Assembly: GCF_001457475.1 (NCBI RefSeq)
Contig: NZ_LN831029.1
Coordinates: 1,674,001-1,738,000 of the forward strand
From: Achromobacter xylosoxidans
Lineage (GTDB): Bacteria; Pseudomonadota; Gammaproteobacteria; Burkholderiales; Burkholderiaceae_B
Direction: 5' to 3'
Length of the DNA: 64,000 nucleotides
Shown: positions 47,202-57,191 of the stretch, piece after piece
Numbering within the stretch: position 1 is the stretch's first letter
How the letters are laid out: every line of letters starts with the position of its first letter
Position numbers and translations under genes: made by a program
Notes under the pieces: model-generated
What the model was told of the DNA's origin: nothing
The model's input: the letters and a program-made list of their open reading frames with translations, nothing else
Database searches by the model: none

Positions 47202-50200
47202 ATGCAATACCGCTACCGCTTCGCTTTCATCCTGTGGACCGTCTGGCTGGCGGGTTTGGTCATGCCTGGCAGGCCGGCGGCCGCGGACGGAATCGTTGCC
47301 GACGGCGCGGCGCCAACCGGGCAGCGCCCGCATGTGGTGACCACGCAGAATGGTCTGCCGCAAGTCAACATTGCCGCGCCCGATCAGGGCGGGTTGTCGC
47401 ACAACCGGTACCTGCGGTTCGACGTGGATCGGCGTGGCGCGATTCTGAACAACTCGGCCACGATGACCTCCACCGGGTTGGCCGGGATGATCCAGGGCAA
47501 TCCCAACTTCGGTCCGAACGGCGCCACGGCGCGTGTCATTCTCAATGAGATCAACAGCAGCAATCCCAGCATGCTGCGCGGCTTCATGGAGGTGGCGGGC
47601 GACAAGGCGCAGGTCATCGTGGCCAATCCGTCGGGCATTGTGTGCGATGGCTGCGGCACGATCAATGCGGGGCGCATGACGCTAAGCACCGGCAGTCCGC
47701 AGCGCAACGCCGACGGCAGCCTGGCGGGATTCCAGGTCGAGCGGGGCGTCGTGCGCATCGAAGGCGGCGGCCTGAACGGCGATGCGCGCCATGACACCGC
47801 CTATGTGGACATCCTGGCGCGCGCGGTCGAAATAAACGCCGGCGTCTGGGCCAGGGAGGCCGTGTCGGTGATAGCGGGGCGCAACCGCGTCAGCGCCGAT
47901 GCGAAAACGGTCGCGCCGCTGGGCGCTGAAGCCATGACGCCGCAACTGGCGATAGACATGGGCCAGCTGGGCGGCATGTACAGCGGCCACATCCGCATGA
48001 TTGGCACTGAGGCCGGAGTGGGAGTGCGCAATCAGGGCGGGCATCTGCAGGCGGCGGGAACGCTGACGGTCAGCAGCGAAGGCAGGCTCAGCTGGCTATC
48101 CGGTTCCACCGAGGCAGTGACCCAGGCGGGCGGTGATATTTCCCTGGCGGCGCGGGACGGCCTCGAGCATCACGGCAAGCTGTATGGCGGCGGCGCGCTG
48201 TCGGTCGCAAGCCGGACCGGGAACATCGAACAATCCGGCACGCTGGCGGCCGCGGGTGACGTCCGGCTGACGGCCGGGCAGGGCATCCAGAGCCGCGGCA
48301 ACCTGCTGGCCGGCAGCGACATCAACAGCTCGCTGACTCGGATGGCGGACCTGGTATTGACCAGCCAGCAGGACGTGCGGGCCAGCGGCAATCTGCTGAG
48401 CCGGAAATCAATCGATATAAAGGGCAACCGCATCGACCTGAGCCAGGGCACGCTTGCGGCAGACCAATTGCGTATCCACGCGCAAGACGGCGAGATCGCG
48501 CTGCGGCAAACCACGATCGACAGCCGCCGGTTGGCGTTGGGCACCACCGGGGCCATCGATGCGCAACAGGCCAAGGTCCGAGCCGGCAGCTGGCGGGTCG
48601 GTGGCAACAGCCTGCTCAACCAGGCCGCCGTCTGGACCCAGGTGGAAGACGGAGAAAGCCGCTTCGCCTTGACGGGGGTGTTGGACAACAGCGGCGGCGT
48701 GATCGAAGCCCGCCAATTGGAGCTGGATGCCGGCTCCCTGGACAACCGACAGGGACGCCTGGTGATGCTCGGCGGTGGCGCATCACATGGGCGCATCGCT
48801 GGCCTGCTGGATAACCGCGGCGGCGAACTGGGCGGCAATGGTGACCTGGCGCTGAGCGCCGCAAGCATGGATAACCGGTCCGGCATGATCTCCAGCGCGG
48901 AGTCGCTGGACGTTGTGTCAGGTGGTGATTTCCACAACAGCGAAGGCACGCTGCGGGTTGGCAAGGGGCTGAAATTGAATGCCCAGGGCGTGCTCGACAA
49001 TGCCAGCGGAATGATTGCCGCCGCGCAGGTCGATGTGACGGCGCAGCGCGTCCGCAATAGGCAAGGGCAACTCATTGGCCAGGGCGACCTGCGCCTGACG
49101 GCGCGGCAGGCGCTGGATAACGCGCAGGGCTGGCTCGAAGCCGGGCGGACACTGTCGGTCCAGGCAGGCGGCCATTGGGATAACCGCGACGCGACCGCCC
49201 TGGGAGGCGAGCAGGTCCGGGTGACGGTGGACGGGCTCGATAACACCGCCGGAAGGCTGCAATCGGGCGGCGACCTGCGCCTCGGCACCTTCCACGATCT
49301 CGTCAACCGGCAGGGCATCCTGACGGCCGGGCAAGCGCTGACCTGGCAGGGCGGCGCGGCAAGCCTGCTCGACAACGGCGCGGGCTCGCTGCAAAGCGGC
49401 GGCGCCATGTCGTTGACGGGAGGAGCGCTGCGCAATCTCCACCAAGGCGTCGTCCTGAGCCAGCAGGCGTTGGCGTTGACGCTGGACGGAACGCTGGACA
49501 ACCAGGGCGGCATGCTGACCGGCCACGGCCAGATGGCGGTTCGTGCCGGGCAGTTGCGCAACGCGCAAGGCAGCATCCAGTCGCTCGCCAGCCTGGATCT
49601 CTGGTTCGCGGGCGCGTTGGACAACGGCGATGGCCGTATTTTCAGCCGCGAAAGCCAGCGGTTGCATGCGCAGGACATCCTCAATACGCAAGGGTGGATG
49701 GGCAGCCAGGGGGAGTGGTCCGCCGTCGGTGGCGCGTTCAGCAATCGGGACGGGTCGATACAGACGCTGGGCGACGCCACGCTTGCCGCGAATGCCCTGG
49801 ACAACGGCAAGGGCGCGCTGCGGTCGGCCGCAAATCTGACGCTGCGCGTTGCGCAGGACATCGATAACCAGGCCGGCGACATCAGCGTCGGGGGGCGGCT
49901 GGACGTGCAAGGCGCCGAGGCGGGCGCCCGCGCCGGCGCCCTCAACAACGCCGCGGGGCGGATATCGACCGGCGCGGGATTGGCGCTGGCCGCGCAAGGC
50001 CTGGACAACACGCGGCAGGGCCTGATTCACAGCGAGCGCCAACTGCGGCTCGACCTGGGCGAATCGCTGGACAACCGCGACGGCCACGTGCAAAGCGGCG
50101 AGGCCTTGCAACTCGATGCGCGACAGGTGCTGAACGAAGGCGGCGCAATCGACAGCCAGCGCGAGCTCGATCTACGCATTGTCGGACGATTGGGCAATGA

Positions 50201-53200
50201 CCGTGGAGCCGTGCGCAGCAATGGTGATCAGCGGATCGTTGCTGCCCGGGTCGGCAATCGGGCTGGCGTTTTCAGCAGCCGGGGCGGGCTGGCCGTGGTC
50301 GCCGATCACCTGAACAACGCCGATGGCATGTTCATCAGCCAGGGGGCGGGCGACTACCGCGTTGCCATGCTGGATAACCGGCAAGGCAAGATGCACAGCG
50401 GCGATGCCCTGACGCTGAACAGCGAGCAACTGGACAATCAGGCCGGCCAGCTGGTTGCCACCAGGACATTCCTGCTGGATGCGGCGCGGCTGGACAACAG
50501 CGGGCGCGGCAATATCACCAGCCAGGAGCGGCTGAACATCACGGCAGATTGGTTGAACAATAGCGATGGCGGCCTGTTGCTGGGGGCAATCCATACCGGC
50601 GTGGCGGCCCGCTCGGTGGACAACACGTCGGGACGTTTGCAGAGCGTCGGCAGCCTCACGCTGTCGGGACTGGCGAGCCTGGACAATCGACAGGGCAGCA
50701 TCCAGGCCAACGGGGCGCTGCGGATCCAGGCGGACGAAGCGGATTCGCCTTCCGCGCTGTTCCTGTTCAACCAGGGCGGGTTGGTGGAAAGCGCTGGCAC
50801 GCTGGCCATCGATGCCCATGCCCTGGACAACCGGGCGGGCACCCTGCGCAGCCAGGACGCGCTGTCCCTTTCGATCGGGCAGGACTACACCCACCAGGCC
50901 GGTGACACGATCAGCAGTAATGCCCAGGCCACGCTTGCCGTGGATGGCGCGTTGACCAACCAGGCCGAATGGCTGTTGCCGGGCGATCTTGTCGTGCACT
51001 CCACGCACTTGACCAACCAGGGATCCCTGGCGGCCAGGCACTTGCAAGTGACGACGGGCGCCTTGCGCAACCAGGGGCGGCTGGAAGCCGACCGCATGGC
51101 GCTCGATGTCGATACGCTGGACAACGCCGCGAGCGTGATGGGCGATGACGTCGCCGTGCGTGGCCGCGTGATCGACAACCATGGCCGCGATGGCGTGGTC
51201 GCCGCGACGCAGCAGCTGTCGTTGCAGGCCCGGGAACGGTTGAGCAACCGGGACGGCAGCCTGCTGTATAGCGGCGGCGCGCTGAACCTGGGCAGTGGCG
51301 ACCTGCTGGAGAACCGTGCAAGCGTCATTGAAGCCGATGGCGACGTGGCGATCGAAGCCAAGCGCCTGGAGAACCTGCGCGAAGGCCTGGTGATCGCCCG
51401 GGACGCGCAGACAGATCCCGCCACCAAGTGGCAACGCTACAACTACTACTGGCGTTCCTACGGCTCCAAGGTCAACCCCGACCTGAGCAGCGTGGCGCCC
51501 ACCACGCAACGCCTGACCTTCCAGGACGAGGATGCCGCCAAAAGCAACCCGTACGGCACCCTGTTGGCGATCGATGCGCCGGCCAAACGCGCACAGCTGC
51601 GGGTCCGCAACCGATGGGGGAAGCTGACCGACCTATGGGTCAACTATCTGGCGTTGGTGCCTGGCGCGGATGGCAGCTATGCCATGACCTTCTACGAAAC
51701 GCGCGGGCATCGGCAGGGCCTCGTGCCGACGCCGTATCAAAACACCGTCTGGCGCGAGTTCGACTGGGGGCGCCTGGAACAGTGGGATCCGGAAAGGCAC
51801 GTCGATATTGCCGCCGCGCCTTTCGTGACCGATTACAGCAATTTCCGCGAGCGCACCGTCACCAGCACCGTCACGCGCGACAGCCTGGTATCCGAAGGCA
51901 CGGGCGCCCGCATCCTGGCGGGCGGCGACATGGCGTTGCGCATCTCCGGCAGCCTGTTGAACGACGCCAGCGTCATCACCGCAAACGGCAACCTCGATAT
52001 CCCTGATGACGGCGTGGTCGACAACCGCGGGTATTCGGTGAATGAGCGGCGCCAGGAAATCATTGTCGACCACTACGACAAGGATACGGTGCACTGGTAT
52101 CCGACCTTCAATCGCGACGTCACCACGGCGCTGAGTACCGTCGATGGAATCATCAGCGGCAATGGCAACGTCACCATCCGCGGCGCCAGCATCACCAACA
52201 CCACAGTCGCGCAGGCGCAGATCAGCGACGTGGCCGCCGCATTCGAGGCGGTGCAGGCCGAACGCGCCGAATGGGAGCGCAACCCGCTGGCGGTCACGGT
52301 GCCGGACGCGGACCGCATCGACGGCGATACACAATTGGCGAGCGACCGTCCGCTCCTGCCCGCCGAACAGGCGTTGACGCAGAAGCGGCATTTGCGCCGC
52401 GTGGCGACCTCGATCCCGGACAACGGCCTGTTCCGCCAGCCCGCGGCCCAGGACAGCCCATACCTGGTCGTGACCGATGCCCGCTTCACCAGCCGCAGCG
52501 GATTCATCAGCAGTGATTATCTGCTGAAGCAGGTCGGGTTTGATCCGGCGCGGGCGCACAAGCGCCTGGGGGATGGCTTCTACGAACAGCGCCTGGTGCG
52601 GGAACAGTTGCTGCAATTGACCGGGCGGCCGTCCGTGCGCGGTGAAAGCGCGATGGACCAGTACCAGGCGTTGATGGCCAATGGCGCAAAAACGGCGCAA
52701 GACCTGCAACTGGTGCCAGGCGTGGCCTTGACGCCTGCCCAGATCGCGGCGCTGCAGCAGGATATCGTGTGGATGGTGAGCGAATCGGTCGATACCGCTA
52801 CCGGTCCGCAGACCGTATGGGTGCCCAAAGTCTACCTTGCCGCATCCACGCTGCGCCTTACTGGCGATGGCGCGCTGGTTGGCGGCGGCGCCCTTCAGCT
52901 GTCGGCAGGCAGCGTCGATAACGCGGGCAATCTCTTCGCCGACCGGGCGCTCGGGATCGATGCGGACCAGTTCCTGCATCGAGGCGGTGATATCAAGGCC
53001 GACCGCATCGATATACAGGCGGATCACCTGGCAATCAGCAGCAATCTGCAGGACGCGTTGCGCCAGGCCAGCATGAGCGCCACCGACATTGCCTTGAGCG
53101 GCGGTGACATCCGTTTGCGGGGCGCCAGGCTGGACGCCACGCACGACTTGAACCTGAGCGCGCGTGACAGCCTGGACATCGGCGTCGCGCAGAGCCGCCA

Positions 53201-56200
53201 CACTGCCAGCGTCGACGTGATTTCCGGCGCCATGGGCAACCGCACCCGTTCGGGCATGGAAACCGCCGGCCAGCGGATGGCGCAAGTCAGCGGCGAATGG
53301 CAGCAGTCGCAGGGCAGCGGCCTGAAGGCGGGCAACAACGTCAGCGTGACGGCGGGGCGGGATCTGGTCCTGCAGGGCAGCCAGGTCGCCGCGGGCGGTT
53401 CGGCGCACTTGCAGGCCGAGGGCGATGTGCGGTTGTCGGCGGCCTCCACCACCAACACGACCCGGCTCAAGGCCGGCAGCAGCACGTCTTCGGTCGACAA
53501 CCAGCGGGAAGAGCAGCGCTTGAGCCTGGCGAGCGTGAGCGGTGATAAAGGCGTCACAGTACTGGCGGGCAACGCCGCCGTGCTGGAAGGCGCGCAGGTC
53601 GACAGTCGGCAGGGACACATAAGCCTGGAGGCCAACGACGTCTCCGTCGGCAGCGCGCGTCGGCGCGTGACCGATCAGGACGTCGAGCATACGCGTGACG
53701 GCAAGACCAAGGGCTGGCGCGAGATGGAATCGTCGCGCAATGAAGCCACCGGCAGCACGCTCAGTGGCCAGGATGGCATAACGATCGTCGCCCGCACTGG
53801 CGATATCGCCGTGACGGCCAGCACGCTGCACAGCGAGCAGGGGGATCTCGCCCTGCAGGCGCGGCAGGATGTGCGGATCGCCAGCAGCACCGAGAGCGAG
53901 ACGCGGCAGTCGCGGGAACACGCCGAGAAAAAAGGCTTCCTGCGCAAAAGCGGCAGCGATACGGTCAAGGACGACCGCATGACGCGCGAGGCGGGCAGCG
54001 TGCTGAGCGGAGATCGGGTCAGCATCGTGGCGGGCAATGACCTGACGGTGACCGGTTCGGCCATTGTCGGCGACCGCGACGTCAATCTGCGCGCGGGGCG
54101 CGACGTCGATATTTCAGCGGCCACCGAAACCGAATCCCACTACCTGCTGGAAAAGAAGAAAAAGAGCGGATTGCTGGACAGCGGCGGCATCGGCTTCACC
54201 CTCGGCAACCAGTCCTCGCGTCACGAAGCGGACGAGCACGGCGTCATCCAGAGCCAGAGCGCCAGCACCATAGGCAGTACCCAGGGCAACGTGACCATCA
54301 CTGCGGAAAACCGCGTGCATGTCCGCGGCGCCGACCTGGTGGCGGGGACGGACCTGGACATCACTGGCGACAGCGTGCGTATCGACCCGGGCTATGACGA
54401 GCGTACCCGCCACGAGACCTTTGAATCGAAACAACGCGGCCTGACCATCGCGCTGTCGGGAACGGTGGGCAGCGCGCTCAACACCGCGGTCAGCGCGGCT
54501 CGGCAGGCCGGGCAAGAGAGCGACGGGCGGTTGCGGGCGCTGCAGGGCGCCAAGGCGGCGCTGTCCGGCGTCCAGGCCGCGCAGGCGCTGGAGCGGGACG
54601 ATCTGCTGACGCAAGCCGCCGATGCAAAAAACACCGCGGCAGGCCTGAGCGCCGGCGACAAGGATGCGGCGCAGGGGGCGACCAACACGATCGGCGTCAA
54701 CATTTCCTATGGCAGCCAGTCGTCCAAAACCGAAACGCGCAGCGAGAGCCGGCGCGCGCAGGGCAGCACGCTGAATGCGGGGCGGGATATCTCGATCACC
54801 GCCACCGGCGCGGGCAGGGGGGCCGACAGCGGCGATGTCGTGTTGGCCGGCACCCGGGTCAAGGCCGGCGGTGACGTGCTGCTTTCGGCCGACCGCGATA
54901 TTGAATTGCTGTCGGCGCGGAACGTCGAGCGCATCGACGGCACAAGCAGCAGCCACGGCGGCAATGTCGGCATTGGCATCGGCGCGGGCGCCGGGGGCTA
55001 CGGCATCAATGTATCGGCCGGCGTCAATGCGGGCAAAGGCCGCGAAAAAGGACGTGGGCTGACCCATACCGAGACCTCGCTGGACGCGGGCGGCACGGTG
55101 ATGTTGGCCAGCGGTCGGGACACGCTGCTCAAGGGCGCGCAGGTCGGCGGTGAATACATCGAGGTCAACGCCGACCGCAATCTGACGTTGCAGAGCGAGC
55201 AAGACAGTGACCATTATTCCGCGCGCCAGCGCGACATCAGCGCGGGAGGCAGCTTCAGCTTCGGCTCGATGAGCGGCACGGCGAACATCAGCGCCAGCCA
55301 GGACAAACTGCGCAGCGACTTCGATTCGGTCAAGGAGCAGACGGGCCTGTTCGCGGGCCGGGGCGGCTACGACATCAACGTGGGCCATCACACCCAGCTG
55401 GATGGCGCGGTGATCGCAAGCACGGCCGGCCCGGACCAGAACCTGTTGGATACCGGCACGCTGGGTTGGCGCGACATCGACAACCGGGCGGACTTCCAGG
55501 CGCGGCACAGCGGCGGTTCGATGGGAACCGGCGGGCCGGTGGGCAAGGACCTGTTGACCAATGCGGCCGGCGGCATGTTGTCCGGCGCCAATCACGGGGG
55601 GCATGCGTCGGGCACCACCCGGGCGGCGGTGAGCGAAGGCGGTTTACGCGTGCGCGACCAGGACAACCAGCGCCAGGACGTGGCGGAACTGAACCATGAC
55701 GCGGCGCACGCGAACGACGGCAGCATCAGCCCGATCTTCAACAAGGAGAAAGAGCAGAACCGCCTCAGGCAGGTGCAGCTGATCGGCGAGATCGGCAGCC
55801 AGTCGATGGACGTCATCCGCACGCAGGGCGATATCGCGGGCCTGAAGGCGCAGACGGACCCGAAGGCGCTGGCCGAGGCGAGGGCACAGCTGGGCAAGGA
55901 GGGCCGGCTCTACACCGATGCGGACGTGATGGACAGGGCGTATGCCAATGCCATGAAGCACTACGGCACCGGCAGCGACCTGCAGAAAGCGGCGCAGGCG
56001 GTGACCGGCGCGCTGACGGCACTGGCGGGCGACAACCTGGCCGGCGCATTGGGCAGCGCCGCCGCGCCCTACCTGGCGACCGAAATCAAGCGGCGGATCG
56101 GCGAGGACAATCCCGCGGCCAACGCCATGGCGCACGCGGTGCTGGGCGCGGTGACGGCGCAGTTGAACGGCCAATCGCCGCTGGCTGGCGGCCTGGGCGC

Positions 56201-57191
56201 GGGCGGCGGCGAACTGGCGGCGCGGGTGATCGCGCGGCAGCTGTTTCCAGGTAAAGACCCCGACGCGCTGAGCGAAACCGAGAAGCAGCAGGTAAGCGCG
56301 CTGAGCCAGTTGGCGGCGGGAATTGCGGGTGGCCTCGCCACGGGGGATGCGGCCGGCGGCGTGACTGGCGCGCAGGCGGGCAGGAATGCGGTCGAGAATA
56401 ACAATCTGAACGCACCTCAGTTGGACGAGTTCGCGGAGCGCGCACGAGGTTGCGGCGCTCGCGGCGATTGCCATCAAGTCATCGAGGAGATGGAGCGGCT
56501 GAGTGTTGCGCAGCAGGACCGGTTGATCTCGGTCTGCGCCACCGATCCAAATGCGTGCCGGAAGGAGTATGGCGATATCCCGGCAAACAGCATGCTGATC
56601 CGCGATGCGATAGATCGTGTGCTGGGAGACAGCGATATCCCATGGCAGATGAAGGCGGATATGGGGCCTTTGCTGTCGCAGCAGATAGACGCCGAAGGTG
56701 TTGTATCTAGTACCGAGTTTGCAGAACGGCTAGCGCGCACTTATGGCATCGACAAAGAGCGGGCCGAGTTGCTGTCGGGGGCGGTGCTGGGGGCAATTAC
56801 CGGCGGAGCGGGGAAGGGGGGGAAGTCACCGGCAAAGAGCCATTCGGTACATGGCAAAGCAGGTGAGGATCACAAAGAAAATGTCCGATACCAGCCGAAT
56901 AAGGACGCAGTTGGAAAGGCGGCGGAATTTCTAGAGCGGCCTGGGTTCGGTAGTGAAATAAAAGACGCCTCCCGGAAAACGAGCCAGCACTACCACGGAC
57001 AGACTGTTTATCAAGCGGATCGTCGTATTGGTAATAATATTAGAAAAGGCGACAAATTCTATTTGGATGGGACGCATATGGATCATATTGAGGTTTTTGA
57101 TAAGCACGGAAATTTTCGGTATGTTTTAAACCTGGATGGTTCTGTTAATGATCGTAAGACGAGAGCGGCGCGTGGGAGGAATTTGAAATGA
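47202..57191 (+). CDS. cdiA: CdiA: giant contact-dependent growth inhibition toxin (FHA-type, VENN)
   Basis: A 3329-residue secreted filament. Order: signal peptide (about residues 1-28); TPS secretion domain (about 36-290; NPNFG, NPSGIVCDGC); many LDNxxG-type hemagglutinin repeats (about 490-1390); a non-repeat region with aromatic residues (about 1405-1890), the position of the receptor-binding region; a second repeat region (about 1900-2820); pre-toxin domain (about 2826-3063); VENN at 3064-3067; then a 262-residue variable C-terminus. Its entry part carries several cysteines. The final 100 residues hold DGTHMDHIEVFDKHGN, close to the D-x-x-H...E active site of colicin-E3-type 16S rRNA nucleases but with one extra residue. 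Base composition drops to AT-rich in the toxin end. The stop overlaps the immunity gene (ATGA). Confidence 0.93.
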   Translation: MQYRYRFAFILWTVWLAGLVMPGRPAAADGIVADGAAPTGQRPHVVTTQNGLPQVNIAAPDQGGLSHNRYLRFDVDRRGAILNNSATMTSTGLAGMIQGNPNFGPNGATARVILNEINSSNPSMLRGFMEVAGDKAQVIVANPSGIVCDGCGTINAGRMTLSTGSPQRNADGSLAGFQVERGVVRIEGGGLNGDARHDTAYVDILARAVEINAGVWAREAVSVIAGRNRVSADAKTVAPLGAEAMTPQLAIDMGQLGGMYSGHIRMIGTEAGVGVRNQGGHLQAAGTLTVSSEGRLSWLSGSTEAVTQAGGDISLAARDGLEHHGKLYGGGALSVASRTGNIEQSGTLAAAGDVRLTAGQGIQSRGNLLAGSDINSSLTRMADLVLTSQQDVRASGNLLSRKSIDIKGNRIDLSQGTLAADQLRIHAQDGEIALRQTTIDSRRLALGTTGAIDAQQAKVRAGSWRVGGNSLLNQAAVWTQVEDGESRFALTGVLDNSGGVIEARQLELDAGSLDNRQGRLVMLGGGASHGRIAGLLDNRGGELGGNGDLALSAASMDNRSGMISSAESLDVVSGGDFHNSEGTLRVGKGLKLNAQGVLDNASGMIAAAQVDVTAQRVRNRQGQLIGQGDLRLTARQALDNAQGWLEAGRTLSVQAGGHWDNRDATALGGEQVRVTVDGLDNTAGRLQSGGDLRLGTFHDLVNRQGILTAGQALTWQGGAASLLDNGAGSLQSGGAMSLTGGALRNLHQGVVLSQQALALTLDGTLDNQGGMLTGHGQMAVRAGQLRNAQGSIQSLASLDLWFAGALDNGDGRIFSRESQRLHAQDILNTQGWMGSQGEWSAVGGAFSNRDGSIQTLGDATLAANALDNGKGALRSAANLTLRVAQDIDNQAGDISVGGRLDVQGAEAGARAGALNNAAGRISTGAGLALAAQGLDNTRQGLIHSERQLRLDLGESLDNRDGHVQSGEALQLDARQVLNEGGAIDSQRELDLRIVGRLGNDRGAVRSNGDQRIVAARVGNRAGVFSSRGGLAVVADHLNNADGMFISQGAGDYRVAMLDNRQGKMHSGDALTLNSEQLDNQAGQLVATRTFLLDAARLDNSGRGNITSQERLNITADWLNNSDGGLLLGAIHTGVAARSVDNTSGRLQSVGSLTLSGLASLDNRQGSIQANGALRIQADEADSPSALFLFNQGGLVESAGTLAIDAHALDNRAGTLRSQDALSLSIGQDYTHQAGDTISSNAQATLAVDGALTNQAEWLLPGDLVVHSTHLTNQGSLAARHLQVTTGALRNQGRLEADRMALDVDTLDNAASVMGDDVAVRGRVIDNHGRDGVVAATQQLSLQARERLSNRDGSLLYSGGALNLGSGDLLENRASVIEADGDVAIEAKRLENLREGLVIARDAQTDPATKWQRYNYYWRSYGSKVNPDLSSVAPTTQRLTFQDEDAAKSNPYGTLLAIDAPAKRAQLRVRNRWGKLTDLWVNYLALVPGADGSYAMTFYETRGHRQGLVPTPYQNTVWREFDWGRLEQWDPERHVDIAAAPFVTDYSNFRERTVTSTVTRDSLVSEGTGARILAGGDMALRISGSLLNDASVITANGNLDIPDDGVVDNRGYSVNERRQEIIVDHYDKDTVHWYPTFNRDVTTALSTVDGIISGNGNVTIRGASITNTTVAQAQISDVAAAFEAVQAERAEWERNPLAVTVPDADRIDGDTQLASDRPLLPAEQALTQKRHLRRVATSIPDNGLFRQPAAQDSPYLVVTDARFTSRSGFISSDYLLKQVGFDPARAHKRLGDGFYEQRLVREQLLQLTGRPSVRGESAMDQYQALMANGAKTAQDLQLVPGVALTPAQIAALQQDIVWMVSESVDTATGPQTVWVPKVYLAASTLRLTGDGALVGGGALQLSAGSVDNAGNLFADRALGIDADQFLHRGGDIKADRIDIQADHLAISSNLQDALRQASMSATDIALSGGDIRLRGARLDATHDLNLSARDSLDIGVAQSRHTASVDVISGAMGNRTRSGMETAGQRMAQVSGEWQQSQGSGLKAGNNVSVTAGRDLVLQGSQVAAGGSAHLQAEGDVRLSAASTTNTTRLKAGSSTSSVDNQREEQRLSLASVSGDKGVTVLAGNAAVLEGAQVDSRQGHISLEANDVSVGSARRRVTDQDVEHTRDGKTKGWREMESSRNEATGSTLSGQDGITIVARTGDIAVTASTLHSEQGDLALQARQDVRIASSTESETRQSREHAEKKGFLRKSGSDTVKDDRMTREAGSVLSGDRVSIVAGNDLTVTGSAIVGDRDVNLRAGRDVDISAATETESHYLLEKKKKSGLLDSGGIGFTLGNQSSRHEADEHGVIQSQSASTIGSTQGNVTITAENRVHVRGADLVAGTDLDITGDSVRIDPGYDERTRHETFESKQRGLTIALSGTVGSALNTAVSAARQAGQESDGRLRALQGAKAALSGVQAAQALERDDLLTQAADAKNTAAGLSAGDKDAAQGATNTIGVNISYGSQSSKTETRSESRRAQGSTLNAGRDISITATGAGRGADSGDVVLAGTRVKAGGDVLLSADRDIELLSARNVERIDGTSSSHGGNVGIGIGAGAGGYGINVSAGVNAGKGREKGRGLTHTETSLDAGGTVMLASGRDTLLKGAQVGGEYIEVNADRNLTLQSEQDSDHYSARQRDISAGGSFSFGSMSGTANISASQDKLRSDFDSVKEQTGLFAGRGGYDINVGHHTQLDGAVIASTAGPDQNLLDTGTLGWRDIDNRADFQARHSGGSMGTGGPVGKDLLTNAAGGMLSGANHGGHASGTTRAAVSEGGLRVRDQDNQRQDVAELNHDAAHANDGSISPIFNKEKEQNRLRQVQLIGEIGSQSMDVIRTQGDIAGLKAQTDPKALAEARAQLGKEGRLYTDADVMDRAYANAMKHYGTGSDLQKAAQAVTGALTALAGDNLAGALGSAAAPYLATEIKRRIGEDNPAANAMAHAVLGAVTAQLNGQSPLAGGLGAGGGELAARVIARQLFPGKDPDALSETEKQQVSALSQLAAGIAGGLATGDAAGGVTGAQAGRNAVENNNLNAPQLDEFAERARGCGARGDCHQVIEEMERLSVAQQDRLISVCATDPNACRKEYGDIPANSMLIRDAIDRVLGDSDIPWQMKADMGPLLSQQIDAEGVVSSTEFAERLARTYGIDKERAELLSGAVLGAITGGAGKGGKSPAKSHSVHGKAGEDHKENVRYQPNKDAVGKAAEFLERPGFGSEIKDASRKTSQHYHGQTVYQADRRIGNNIRKGDKFYLDGTHMDHIEVFDKHGNFRYVLNLDGSVNDRKTRAARGRNLK

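Noticed and set aside
47202..57191. CRISPR-like or tandem DNA repeats in the middle of cdiA
   Set aside because: The recurring GACAA/CTGGACAAC pattern comes from degenerate protein repeats (LDNxxG). DNA copies are irregular and in frame, with no constant spacer length.
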